Below are positions 1 to 10,500 of a stretch of DNA of 64,000 nt, piece after piece (position 1 is the first letter of the stretch; every line of letters starts with the position of its first letter). The notes beneath the pieces are model-generated. The model saw only the letters and a list, made by a program, of their open reading frames with translations, had not been told where the DNA came from and did no database searches. Location of the stretch: contig OZ026626.1 of the NCBI GenBank assembly GCA_964020975.1, positions 11,041,060 through 11,105,059 on the forward strand, in the 5' to 3' direction. The DNA comes from Hermodice carunculata. Lineage: Eukaryota > Annelida > Polychaeta > Eunicida > Amphinomidae. A program made the translations under genes and the position numbers.

Positions 1-958
1 TCCTCTTCTGAGTCCTCTTCTTCTGTCTTGTGGTCCCTCAGTTTCCATGGTTTCCTCGGTTACGGTGGCCCCTGCAGTTTCCCTGGTAGTCCACGTCCAA
101 GATGGATCCTCTTCTGAGTCCTCTTCTTCTGTCTTGGGGTTCCTCAGTTTACACGGTTTCCTCGGTTCTGGTGGCCCCTGCAGTTTCCCTGGTAGTCCAC
201 GTCCAAGATGGATCCTCTTCTGAGTCCTCTTCTTCTGTCTTGGGGTTCCTCAGTTTACACGGTTTCCTCGGTTCTGGTGGCCCCTGCAGTTTCCCTGGTA
301 GTCCACGTCCAAGATGGATCCTCTTCTGAGTCCTCTTCTTCTGTCTTGGGGTTCCTCAGTTTACACGGTTTCCTCAGTTCTGGTGGCCCCTGCAGTTTCC
401 CTGGTAGTCCACGTCCAAGATGGATCCTCTTCTGAGTCCTCTTCTTCTGTCTTGGGGTTCCTCAGTTTACACGGTTTCCTCGGTTCTGGTGGCCCCTGCA
501 GTTTCCCTGGTAGTCCACGTCCAAGATGGATCCTCTTCTGAGTCCTCTTCTTCTGTCTTGGGGTTCCTCAGTTTACACGGTTTCCTCAGTTCTGGTGGCC
601 CCTGCAGTTTCCCTGGTAGTCCACGTCCAAGATGGATCCTCTTCTGGATCCTCTTCTTCTGTCTTGGGGTTCCTTAGTTTCCACAGTTTCCTCGGTTCCT
701 GTAGTCCTTGCAGCTTCCCTGCCAGTCAAAGTCCAAGATGGATACTCTTCTGAGTCCTCTTCTTCTGTCTTGGGGTTCCTCAGTTTCCACGGTTTCCTAG
801 GTTCCTGGAGTCCCTGCAGTTTCCCTGGTAGTCAAAGTCCAAGATGGATCCTCTTCTGAATCCTTTTCTTCTGTCTTGGGGTTCCTCAGTTTCCACGGTT
901 TCCTCGGTTCCGATGGCCCCTGCAGTTTCCCTGGTAGTCCACGTCCAAGATGGATCCT
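1..958. repeat. 106-bp minisatellite, block 1
   Basis: About nine head-to-tail copies of a 106-bp unit, already under way at the window edge. Each unit holds a TGGATCC box (near 104, 210, 316, 422, 528), a CTTCTTCTGTCTTGG stretch and CCCTGCAGTTTCCCTGG. Units 2-6 are almost identical; those after about 640 have diverged. Because 106 is not a multiple of three, the frame changes each unit, so the repeated 75-codon ORFs on the plus strand are by-products of periodicity. On the minus strand one of the three phases meets a stop in each unit. Confidence 0.95.
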
Positions 959-996
959 CCTCTTTTTCCCCTACTTTGTACGATATTACACTGAAA

Positions 997-1044
997 ACCC
1001 ATGGGATATGGTCTATCTGAAATTGTTGACCATATCCCATGGGT
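997..1044. repeat. Perfect 17-bp inverted repeat
   Basis: ACCCATGGGATATGGTC is followed after 14 nt by its exact reverse complement. It lies at the left side of the insert and could form a strong hairpin. Confidence 0.85.
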
Positions 1045-1088
1045 GGGACTAGCTTTTACCATATTTGTAAAATCAGAGATACGGTTTT

Positions 1089-1120
1089 CCAAATATGGAA
1101 GGGATCAATTCCATATTTGG
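1089..1120. repeat. 12-bp inverted repeat
   Basis: CCAAATATGGAA, an 8-nt spacer, then TTCCATATTTGG. It is the second hairpin in the insert and shares the CCATAT theme with the first. Confidence 0.8.
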
Positions 1121-1346
1121 TATATCCAAACACGCCTTATTAGGCCTACCTTGCCATAAATCACGGCCGAAAACCTGATGGTCCGTGGTATAAATCCCAG
1201 CCAATGGGTAAGAATAAACTTGATTCTGAGATGCAAACTAGGGCCAAAATGCAGGAGTGATGGTTACCAGTAAAAACGACCACTCTGTGAGACGCACGAT
1301 GTGCAGTCGACTTTTACATCCAAGTGTCCTGGCTGCCAACCATCAT

Positions 1347-1793
1347 TCAACAGCTGAGCGGGCACAAAAAATATGCAGTCAGTGAACAATAATTCCACAG
1401 CAAGTTGAATTCAACAGCACGCCACGTGCAGCCTTCTCCAGGGAAATTATTCTTCCTTTCAGAGACCTCTGTCATCTGTCCAAATACTCCCCAGACTCTG
1501 TCTTCATGGTTTTCCCGGCTGGTGTGGCAGGGAGCCATCGCCCCGTTCCTTTGGGCAATGCTGGCAATGCTGCCGTCAGTAATGCACTGAGTGATGGGCC
1601 CAATCTGATGGCCAACAGTCAGTTGAGCTCCATGGGTGCATACTTTGGAATGTTTGCTGGTGCAACATTTCAAGTCAAAATAACCTTCCAATTCTCCTCT
1701 CCACCAAATTAATTCCATATAGAAATAATAAAAAAGTGTCTTTTCGTCGAGATTTTTGTCTGAAGCAACGGCCGTTGAACAAAAATCCGCCAT
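1347..1793 (-). CDS. Unidentified 148-codon ORF inside the insert
   Basis: I do not recognise this protein. It opens with MADFCSTAVASDK, in a good start context (TAATGGCGG), and holds eight to ten cysteines with no spacing I can match to a known finger. There is no clear signal peptide or membrane segment. It lies inside the 1.15-kb insert, so if real it belongs to a mobile element or a captured gene fragment. Overlapping plus-strand ORFs of 61 and 68 codons are equally open, so chance openness cannot be excluded. Confidence 0.2.
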   Translation of the reverse strand: MADFCSTAVASDKNLDEKTLFYYFYMELIWWRGELEGYFDLKCCTSKHSKVCTHGAQLTVGHQIGPITQCITDGSIASIAQRNGAMAPCHTSRENHEDRVWGVFGQMTEVSERKNNFPGEGCTWRAVEFNLLWNYCSLTAYFLCPLSC

Positions 1794-1950
1794 TAGGCCT
1801 GTGGTCGACCGCTTTTCTTTGTTCTTTAAATTTTATATTCATACGCGAGGCATTACTGTGTCAAAGTCCCATGTTATGCAGTGAAATAAAATGTTACAAG
1901 TAATATAAATGGTCTTTTTTTCTTTCTTAAAGGACCGTAGGGGATAAATA

Positions 1951-2111
1951 CAAAATAACCCTTGTCGTAAATCTGTCTAAAGGAATTCCCCTCGTTGTTT
2001 GCCTGCCTGGGTGCCTGATCACCCGCGCTTTGCGCCTGGGTGATCAGGCACGCAGGCAGGCGAACAACTCGGGGGATTCGGTTTGACAGATTAACAACTA
2101 GGGTAATTTTG
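1951..2111. repeat. Long imperfect inverted repeat (about 75-bp arms)
   Basis: The left arm starts CAAAATAACCC at 1951 and the right arm ends GGGTAATTTTG at 2111. The innermost part, around TGCCTGATCACCC and GGGTGATCAGGCA, is nearly perfect, with a centre near 2031. The arms differ at scattered sites, so this is not a fresh duplication. It abuts the point where the minisatellite resumes, as the end of a fold-back element would. Confidence 0.85.
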
Positions 2112-2853
2112 TCTATGAGTCCTCTTCTTCTGTCTTTGGGTCCCTCAGTTTCCACGGTTTCCTCAGTTCCTGGAGTCTCTGCAGCTTCCCTGGTAGTCAA
2201 AGTCCAAGATGGATCCTCTTCTGAATCCTGTTCTTCTGTCTTGGGGTTCCTCAGTTTCCACGGTTTCCTCGGTTCCGGTGGTCCATGCAGATTCCCTGGT
2301 AGCCCAAGTCCAAGATGGATCCTCTTCTGAGTCCTCTTCTTCTGTCTTGGGTTCCTCAGTTTCCCTGGTAGTCCACGTCCAAGATGGATTCTCTTCTGAG
2401 TCCTCTTCTTCTGTCTTGTGGTTCCTCAGTTTCTATGGTTTCCTCGGTTCTGGTGGCCCCTGCAGTTTCCCTGGTAGTCCACGTCCAAGATGGATCCTCT
2501 TCTGAGTCCTCTTCTTCTGTCTTGGGGTTCCTCAGTTTACACAGTTTCCTCGGTTCTGGCGGCCCCTGCAGTTTCCCTGGTAGTCCAAGTCCAAGATGGA
2601 TCCTCTTCTGAATCCTCTTCTTCTGTCTTGGGGTTCCTTAGTTTCCACAGTTTCCTCGGTTCCTGTAGTCCCTGCAGCTTCCCTGCCAGTCAAAGTCCAA
2701 GATGGATACTCTTCTGAGTCCTCTTCTTCTGTCTTGGGGTTCCTCAGTTTCCACGGTTTCCTCGGTTCCTGGAGTCCTTGCAGCTTTCCTGGTAGTCCGA
2801 GTCCAAGATGGTTCTTCTTCTGAGTCCTCTTTTTCTGTCTTGGGGTTCCAGGG
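2112..2853. repeat. 106-bp minisatellite, block 2
   Basis: About seven units of the same 106-bp repeat as 1-958. One unit (about 2315-2384) is shortened by roughly 36 bp. The unit nearest the TATA side, at 2808, is the most diverged. It ends at 2853, about 40-50 bp short of the start site predicted from the TATA box at 2922-2930, so a minus-strand transcript would run into it. Confidence 0.95.
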
Positions 2854-2921
2854 TCTGCTCTTGAGATGTGTCCTCTTCGGCCACCTGGGCCACTCTCCCC
2901 CCACTCCTGGCTTTTGCTGCT

Positions 2922-2930
2922 CCTTTTATA
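2922..2930 (-). promoter_or_regulatory. TATA box (TATAAAAGG)
   Basis: The minus strand reads AAAATGTATAAAAGGAGC, a textbook TATA box. A start about 30 bp downstream would fall near 2895-2900. The CCAAT array lies just upstream on the same strand, which is the usual promoter order. The ATG in front of the box would be upstream of the start, so the 133-codon minus ORF beginning there is not a valid coding start. Confidence 0.6.
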
Positions 2931-2966
2931 CATTTTGGGGGGGGATAACCATGTACAACAATTTAT

Positions 2967-3150
2967 CCAATCATCATGCAGATATGATTTTAACCAATCA
3001 GGATGCAGCTATTTGGACCAATCAGCAGGCAAATATGAGGGCCAATCTGTGGGCAGCTATTTGCACCAATCACCTTGCAGTTGATTGAACCAATCATGTT
3101 TTAATGCTCAGCAACTGTTAACCAATGATCATGCAATAAATTCAACCAAT
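2967..3150 (-). promoter_or_regulatory. Eight-box CCAAT (NF-Y type) array
   Basis: CCAAT occurs on the plus strand at 2967, 2994, 3018, 3042, 3066, 3090, 3122 and 3146, so spacings are 27, 24, 24, 24, 24, 32 and 24 bp. ACCAATCA is retained in most units while the other bases vary. CCAAT is bound by NF-Y, which bends DNA and accepts either orientation. With the TATA box at 2922-2930 this makes a minus-strand promoter reading into the 106-bp repeat. It could equally be the promoter of a mobile element. Confidence 0.7.
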
Positions 3151-3170
3151 CAGCAAGCAGTAATTGGTGA

Positions 3171-4170
3171 TGTCATTGTAGCCAGCAATGATGTTGGTAG
3201 TGAGTCATGGGTTGTATGAGATCAACTTGCTCTCAGACCTTGGGTGAAATTGGGAACTACCACTGGAATGTTGTCATTTCATCACTCACAATATCCAACT
3301 TTCATCCATGCACTCGCTTCCATACCACAACATACAGGGCTCACATCACTTCATACAGGTTCACTCCCAGAGGAAACAATCTTGTTTCGCAGGAAATTGG
3401 AGAAAGAATGGAGTTCTTGAATGCGCATTACCATTCATACAGGTACATGTAGGCCTAAGTGGGTGCATGGTTTACCAGGGTCAGAATAGGCATATTCATG
3501 GATACCAAAACGAAATTCCACAGCACCTTATTGGCTATCTGTTCTATGTGGAAATAATATACACATCCCTGTTGGGGTAGGTGAGTAAGGAAACACTTCC
3601 ACTTGTAGAGGCACAGGAACATGTCACCATGCCTGTTGATGAAGGGCATCAAAATGGCTGCCAAGGTTATGGAAACATATTTGTGCTCATTCTTTAAAAC
3701 ATGATGCAGATATTATCTAACATGCCTGCAATTCTGTAGTTTGGACCATTCATCTTTCACATCAACACAAGTAGTTTGAGGTTACCTACCAGGTGGCTTC
3801 CAGATCTTGTAAAAACTTAGGCCTACTTCACTCTGCCAGTCACGCACATGTATGTTGAGAGAAAGAGACCCCTAGTGGCAAAACTGTAAAGCTCCCAGGG
3901 CTGGGTGCCTGGGCAGTGCTGCCCTCTACCTGTGAGAGGAGGCCTATTTACCAGAGCTGATAAATGCTATCAACAGTAGCACTATGACAGATCAAGTCTG
4001 CCCATTACAATTTATATAATTTATGTTTATTCTCGATAAAAACAGCAGCAAGTCCTTAAGAATACAATAGAATTTCACAGTTTGTAACCTGTTTACTGTA
4101 CAGTCTATGCAATGAACAAGATTTTTTCCCCCTTTTTCGCTTTCTCCAGATATCAACATAGGCCTGTAGT
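3171..4170. other. No gene recognised
   Basis: Short ORFs only. Near 3862-3890 and 3915-3935 are CCCCTAGTGGC and GCCCTCTAC, which resemble partial CTCF cores. Nothing else stands out. Confidence 0.6.
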
Positions 4171-4179
4171 AAGCTCACC

Positions 4180-5434
4180 ATGGCGGCGAAGACAGAGAAG
4201 AAAAAAAGCAGACATAGAAAGAATATGGTTTGGTGTGACAATGCAATGCGTCAGGCTATTGAAGCCGTGAACAGTGGCCAAATGAGTCAAAGAGCAGCGT
4301 GCAAAATGTTTCACATTCCCAGATCAACCCTACAGAACAAACTTAACAGAACAAGCATAATAGGCTCCAAGCCAGGTCGCCCACCCAAATTATCCGCAGA
4401 ACAAGAAAAAAGGCTTGTAGATTATGCGTACACCCGTGCCAGTCTGGGGATAGGATTTGGAAAAAAACAGTTCCTAAAATACGCTGCAAACTATGGAAAA
4501 AAATTATGGCATACCATTCAAAAAGGGAAAACCATCAGACAAATGGTGGCGAGGGGTCAAAAAGAGAAATGATACTTTAACCCTGCGGCAGCCTGAAGCC
4601 TCTGCAACAGTTCGCAATGAGTTTTTGAATGAAGGGAATGTGGCGAGTTACTTTCAGGCCCTCAAACACGAACTTGACAAAGTTGACAATCCATCGCATA
4701 TTAGGAATATGGACGAGTCTGGCATACAGTTAGAGCACAAGCCAGGAAAGCAGTGCGCAATTAAGGGCATGAAATATCTGCAGAGCGGTACGAGTGGTAA
4801 GCGGAAAATGATAACAGTAATCGCCACAGTAAACGCGGCAGGTGGATGCACACCTCCACATTTCATTCGTAAAGGGAAAACTATTAATGCACTGAATGGC
4901 TTCCAGTTGGACTCGGCACCAGAAGGGTCAACTTGGAGTGTTTCTGATTCTGGGTGGACTAAACAGGGCATTGCCGAATTGTGGTTCCAGAATAACTTTT
5001 TGAAAAATATTGGGCCAGTGCGTCCGCAAATATTGGTTTTCTATGGGCACGACTCGCCCACTTTTGTAGAGCTGATAGACATTGCAAGGCAAAACGAAAT
5101 AGTTATAATTGAAATGCCAGCTCAAACATCACATTGGTTGCAACCTCTTGATCGCACTGTGTTCAGTCCATTGAAATGTGCATACAATGCGTATTGTGAG
5201 GAGCTGATGAATGCGTTTCCAGGCAGTACAATCTCTCATGGAAATTTCGTAGGAATTTTCACCAGGGCGTGGCAAGAGGCCCTTACTTCTTCAAATATCA
5301 AAGCAGGTTTTCACGCATGTGGTATCTACCCATTTGATCCATTAGCAATACCAAAGGAGGCATATGTAGCCAATTCACTGCCATGTGGACAGTCAAGTGA
5401 TGCGCCGACTGGTGCGGCAACGGGTGGCACCTAG
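4180..5434 (+). pseudogene. Pogo transposase: HTH and DDE domains
   Basis: The start has a strong context (CACCATGG). Residues about 15-65 form a psq-type HTH, with GQMSQRAACKMFHIPRSTL as the core. A one-base slip in the A-run near 4497-4503 moves the reading to the frame of 4493-5434; across it the protein resumes as GIPFKKGKPSDKWWRG. The DDE_1 domain shows the first Asp in NMDESGI (4712-4714) and the third in HWLQPLDRTVF. The second, normally in LxLDGH, is Tyr here (LVFYGHDS, codon 5042-5044), a single G-to-T type change that should abolish catalysis. GIYPFDP near the end is also typical of the family. Confidence 0.88.
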
Positions 5435-6880
5435 ATGAGCGACACATGTTCTTGTGAGCAGACAGCCGACATATCAGTTATGCCTGGAACAAGTGGGCTT
5501 GTCCCTCGGTCTACAGCAAGTAGACCTACAGGCGACGCTGATTTGGCGACGCTTCAGTCTCCACTGAGATGTGGATCAAACTATGAGACATGAAGCATTG
5601 GTTACCCCTATAGGCACTCTTCCGCTCCCCAGTAGCCCTGATCCTATGACAAGCACCATTACGTCTTCCTTGGCAGCTCAAAGTCAAAACTCCCGATGCA
5701 CTTCAGCTTTAACTGTCACAGTTAGGCCTACCCCTAGTACTTATGATCTGCAAACAGATGTTCTGTACAACAAATATAAAAAAAATCAGAGATACAGCAG
5801 CATGAAAGCTGATAGGCCTAGTTCAGGATACCCTCGAACCCGACACATGTAGCCTTACAATTAGGCCTGCGGACAGAAATTCAGTGGAGGCCAGTGGGTT
5901 GGATTCATCAATCCTTGATGTTGATGAACTATGTAAAATGTGTCCTGTTAGTTTTGCCATGGAAATTATTGAGAGCTCCCTATCAGCACAACAGAAAACT
6001 AGTTTTGAATTCTATTTAAGCCAAGGATTCGACTTTCACTAGGATCCCATGTACTACTGAAGGAAAGGAGCTGTAGAACCGAAGATTCATTCACCATATC
6101 TGACATCGCCAACAGCCTGACACCAGTGACGAAGCCAAACATAGACATTCCTCAAAGATCTGACTGTGATGCAGCGCCGCACGATTTCTCTACTGGTGAA
6201 TCTGTTGTACAAAATCTGCAAGACGACAGTGATGATTTACCTCTACCGGTACTTAAAGCAGCAAGTGTGAAGAAGCAAACTTCCTCCAATTACTTCGTCC
6301 TTACTTCTGACGAAGTATTTTCAGGCCAAAGTCAAACAAAAGAAGGAAAAGGAAAAGAAAGAAAAGGAAAAAGAGGAAAAGAAGGAAAAACGTCTGCAGG
6401 AAAGAAAGGAAAAAGCTGAAAAGAAAGAGAGGGAAAAGAAAGAAAAATTAGAGAAGGGAGCTAAAGTCATGAAAGAGAAGGCTGAAAAGCGAGAGAGAGA
6501 GAAAGAAAAGCGAGAAAGATTGAAAAAAGAGAAAGAGAAACGGGAACAAGAGAAGAAAGAAAACAGGAGAAAGATTAACAAAGAAACTGTACAGAAGCAT
6601 ACAATGGGACACAATGAAACACAAGACGTGTGAAGCTACACCAGTATAGGCCTACTGCTGTATCTACTGTTCCGAGAAGTTTTTGGAACCGCTCACGGAA
6701 GATTGGATAATGTGCGCAGACTGTGAACAGTGGTGCCATGAGGCATGCGCAGTTGCCGGGTATATATATTTAGTGAAAGGGATGTTCGTTTGTGACCTGT
6801 GTATGCCCAGCGTTCACTTAGAAAAAGGATGTTTTACCTCAACCACATGTAGGCCTACCTTGTTCAAAGTTGTTTGACTT
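5435..6880 (+). pseudogene. Pogo transposase C-terminal region with PHD-like finger
   Basis: After the stop at 5434 recognisable segments continue in shifting frames. MEIIESSLSAQQKTSFEFY near 5960-6020 matches the helical segment found after the DDE domain in these transposases. 6338-6590 is very purine-rich and encodes mostly Lys and Glu. 6655-6877 encodes a finger beginning CLYCSEKF, then WIMCADCEQWCHEAC and FVCDLC, a PHD-like Cys/His pattern. These pieces belong to the same element as the DDE domain and are not a host gene. Stops between segments show it is inactive. Confidence 0.75.
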
Positions 6881-6899
6881 TGCTCTTTTCAATTAGGCC

Positions 6900-7461
6900 T
6901 ACAAGTAGGAGTATGTTATGGGGTCCGTAGACACGCCCACATAACGTAAGATTGTTGACATTGGTAAAATAAAAAGAATAATATGTGGGTCATTGTTACT
7001 GTTAGCAATCACCGCAATAATACATAAAGATGCCAACACTGAAAATTGACTTTTTATGACTTTTCAATTTTGATATTTTCCGATGACCAAAATGATTTCG
7101 TTCCCATAAAGGAAACAAATGGACCAGAGCTATATATGTAAATCTGGGGCACACACCATAATGGTAACAACTGTGACCTTCCATCAGGGATTGTCCTTGG
7201 TGCTGGAGGTTAGTTGGCATCTCTGTATATAGTTTTGTGCAAATTGAAAAAAAGCTAACTCAAATGTACAAGTTTGAAGTATTAGAGTTTGCAAGTACCC
7301 TGGGTCACATATGAACAGTTCTCAGTTGTCAAAAAAGTAAAAGTCAAGTAGTTCATAGTATTTCATGAATTACAGTCAGCTTGGACGCGATCAATCCAGG
7401 TAGGCCTAGGCTTTGATAATGATGTCCTGTCATGATCTGCTTGTCATTGCCGTCAAAATGT

Positions 7462-7463
<2 letters not shown>
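6900..7463. other. No gene recognised
   Basis: AT-rich sequence with scattered TAGGCCTA motifs. The 3' end of the pogo element probably lies in its first 100 bp but shows no clear terminal repeat. Confidence 0.6.

Positions 7464-7540
<77 letters not shown>
7464..7540. repeat. (CT)n microsatellite
   Basis: Uninterrupted CT dinucleotides for about 77 bp, followed by a short ACACTCACAC tail. Confidence 0.98.
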
Positions 7541-7544
<4 letters not shown>

Positions 7545-10500
7545 TCACACAATAGGGATACCACAGCTATGTATTGATACACAGGAAACTTAGAGCCTGA
7601 GTCAGCAAGTTGCAAAAGTATTGCATATTTTTGATTGCTAACCTGTTGGATAGCACCAACAATTTTGGGGAAAAAGTGTGTGTGTGGGGAGGGGGAGGGT
7701 GCTCTACAATTATGGATTGTGCTATAATGACGGATTATAAGGTATACATTTGGTCGTATTTGTGTAAACCGACGAAACATAGGTGAAAAACGTTTTCAAC
7801 AGCTAGCTGTTTCGGTTCTGAAGAAAACCGTGCCCATGATGACGTCTGAAAAAAACCCCACAGGAGTTCTAGTGAAAAGCCTTAAGAATTCTTTTCTAAG
7901 GTTTTCGAATTATGTTTTGTCGCTTATACACACAAATACAACCAAATATTAACCAAGAATAAACCTGGATTAATTTGTACACCAGATGTGTTTGACGACA
8001 TGGCCAGAATTTGGTACATGGGCGGCCACAAATAGGTCAACCCCGGCCAGAATTAGGACCTTTGGGGGACGGTCAATAGAACGGTCTCATTTTTGTTACA
8101 TTTGACCTTGAAAAAATGAAAAGGTCACAATTAGTTAGAAAACTAAATTCCTCAAGACTTAAACATGATTGGCGGAAGAACACTGTATATTTGTTCGAGC
8201 TGCAGTTGCTGAAAGCAATAGGTGGCCAGAATTTGGTCACTTTACCCTAATTCAGTTTTGAATAAACCCTGCCTTTAATGGGAACCAACATTGGAGTTGA
8301 ATGTCTGTTGAGTTGGGATTGATGTTAGCAGCATTTTTTTCATCATTTCTATGCTTACTTGTATTTGTTGGTGGCCACAGTGCGAGAAATATGCCCATGA
8401 AGGCCCAGCTGTTGCTTTTGACTACCCCTACTGTACATGAGAAATCCCATTTTATCCCCCAAACTGCCTGAGACCAAGGAATTATATGATTCAGGTCTGA
8501 TGTCAGGACCTTTTCAAAAGGTCAACTATAATAAATCCACAGATACTGTAACCATTGTGGTGGGAAAAATGACTGAGAAATCCCTCGCTGTTAGTTGCCC
8601 AGTGTTTGTGTCCCTTTTGTTATCAAACAACTCTTTGAGTCTCAATGGTTGTGTCAGATTGGTGAGCAGTAACATACTGTTTGCTTTCTGCAAAGCTACC
8701 ACATTGTGCCAAGGGCATTTACCCTGAAAATTTATGAAAAAAAAGTGTTCGAATACAGCATTCCTCGCATTTTGAGGATTTTTTGACAGAGCTCTCTGCT
8801 TGTCTTTGCATCCTTGCTTGGCGTGCCGCAGTTCTTGACATTTGATTGTAGTGAAGTGTTTGGTGAATATCAGTTGTGCATGAGGCATATCAGTGGCCGT
8901 ATTCACACACAAAAATTGATCGGATCCTGAATTGAATCTTAAGATAAAATTAATATGACTGACTCTGAACTACCAACCTTGGCCTAATATTTCGATCAAA
9001 CTTCCAGAATTAATCACCGTTTTTGGATACAATATGCATGTTGTGCTTAACATTTCTGTTTTATTAAATTAGTCTTGGTTTAATCCATCAAACAATTTGA
9101 TTTTGATCCTAAAGTCGGTATGTATCAGATCCAAATTTTGCTTTCTGAATTTGACCAGAGGTGTAGAGAATGCCGGGACAAATCGTGTCACCCGTCCTTA
9201 CCTTTGCGCGCATAGTGCAGTTTAGCAATGGTGTAATCCATTTACCAATCATGCAACCTTTGGCAACAAGACATACAGCACTGCCAAAACGATCCACACA
9301 AAACAAAAAGGGTTGTATAATTTTATTTAGCATAATCCATTAATGGGATATGCCACATTTTACTTTTTCTAGGCTTTGCAGGATTGAGTCTCAAAATCCT
9401 TTTGAAGAAACACGCATGCAGGGTTATCTCATGCCCAGAAAAGGGAAAGGAGAGTCCAGTGGCAAATATAAATGACAAATTTATATCTGAAACTAGGAAA
9501 AATATCCATGATACTGGTCTTATGTAGTATGTTCAGTGAAGGAAGAAACAACAACACACAAAGAGTTGCTTCACTTTAATAACTTCAACAAGTTCGAGCG
9601 GGATGAGATGATTTCTATATTAAAATAGTGAAACTGCTCTGTGGTAGGCTTAAACATGAATATTAGGTGTAGTTTCATTATTTATATTTATGCAGTGTGC
9701 GCTACATTTTTAAGTAGGCCTATTGACAAAGGAGCATCATATTCACTTTATTCCGTAATACATCAGCTTTTGTTGTTTTGTATTGTAAATGCTAACTAAA
9801 TTGGTGCCGACAGGGTTCTTATTTTTAGTGGGGATAGCAGGTAAAGTATTGAATGATAGGCGGATACTAAGGGAGGAGGGTGCGGTAATTGGGTTTCCAG
9901 CTCCCGCAGGGGGGTCTGGCCCCCACCCCCGGGAAAATTTTTGAAAATTAGGTTGTCTGAGGTGCATTTTAAGCACTCAGTCACTTGATTTAAGAGAAAA
10001 AGTTTCAATGTTTTCGAAGTGAGTTTTGTGGTAAGTACAGGAAAAGTATTAACCATTTTTGGATGTTTTATGTGTTAAAATGTTTTATGTACTGCACATA
10101 AAAAATGACTCTTAAACATAATTTATAAAACATCCAAAAACAGTACTACTCCTTAGTTGAAACTGTAATTGTAGACTATTAATTAGTGAAAGAAACTTAT
10201 TATGTTATTTTTATTCCTTGAATTTCTCCTTTCAAAATACTAAGGGATGGATCAACACCTGCCATGTAAAATTAATTACAACAGAACAATATATATATAT
10301 ATTTTTATATCTGGCAAGTTTTACCAACTTTGGACTTCCATTTTTGTGCAAGTTCAAAATTTATGGGTTACTAGCATTTCTTCCAATTTAAATTTTGACC
10401 CAATAAATGTCTGTCTGCAAGACTGAGTATAAGATACCACCATGTACTGACCCTTTCCCCAGTGTAATGTTCTAACATCATACTGGGTAGTGGGGGGGGG

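Larger units (their letters stand above)
959..2111. other. 1.15-kb insert splitting the minisatellite
   Basis: The array stops inside a unit at about 958 and resumes at about 2112. Between them is unrelated DNA with three inverted repeats: arms 997-1013/1028-1044, arms 1089-1100/1109-1120, and a long one at 1951-2111 that ends exactly where the array resumes. This fits an inserted non-autonomous mobile element. I could not define a target duplication or matching outer ends, so the class is open. Confidence 0.5.
4180..6880 (+). mobile_element. Pogo-like (Tc1/mariner superfamily) DNA transposon, dead
   Basis: The remains encode, in order, a Pipsqueak-type helix-turn-helix, a DDE_1 catalytic domain, a decayed linker, a Lys/Glu-rich stretch and a PHD-like zinc finger. 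This is the layout of Tigger/CENP-B-related pogo transposases in invertebrates. It uses at least three frames and lacks one catalytic Asp, so it cannot move itself. I could not identify its terminal inverted repeats in the flanks; the coding limits are used as approximate ends. Confidence 0.85.

Noticed and set aside
102-859. Series of overlapping 75-codon plus-strand ORFs starting MDPLLSPLLLSWG
   Set aside because: They repeat every 106 bp in successive frames and arise from the minisatellite.
2532-2933. 133-codon minus-strand ORF
   Set aside because: Its ATG overlaps the TATA box, upstream of the likely start site, and most of it is minisatellite.
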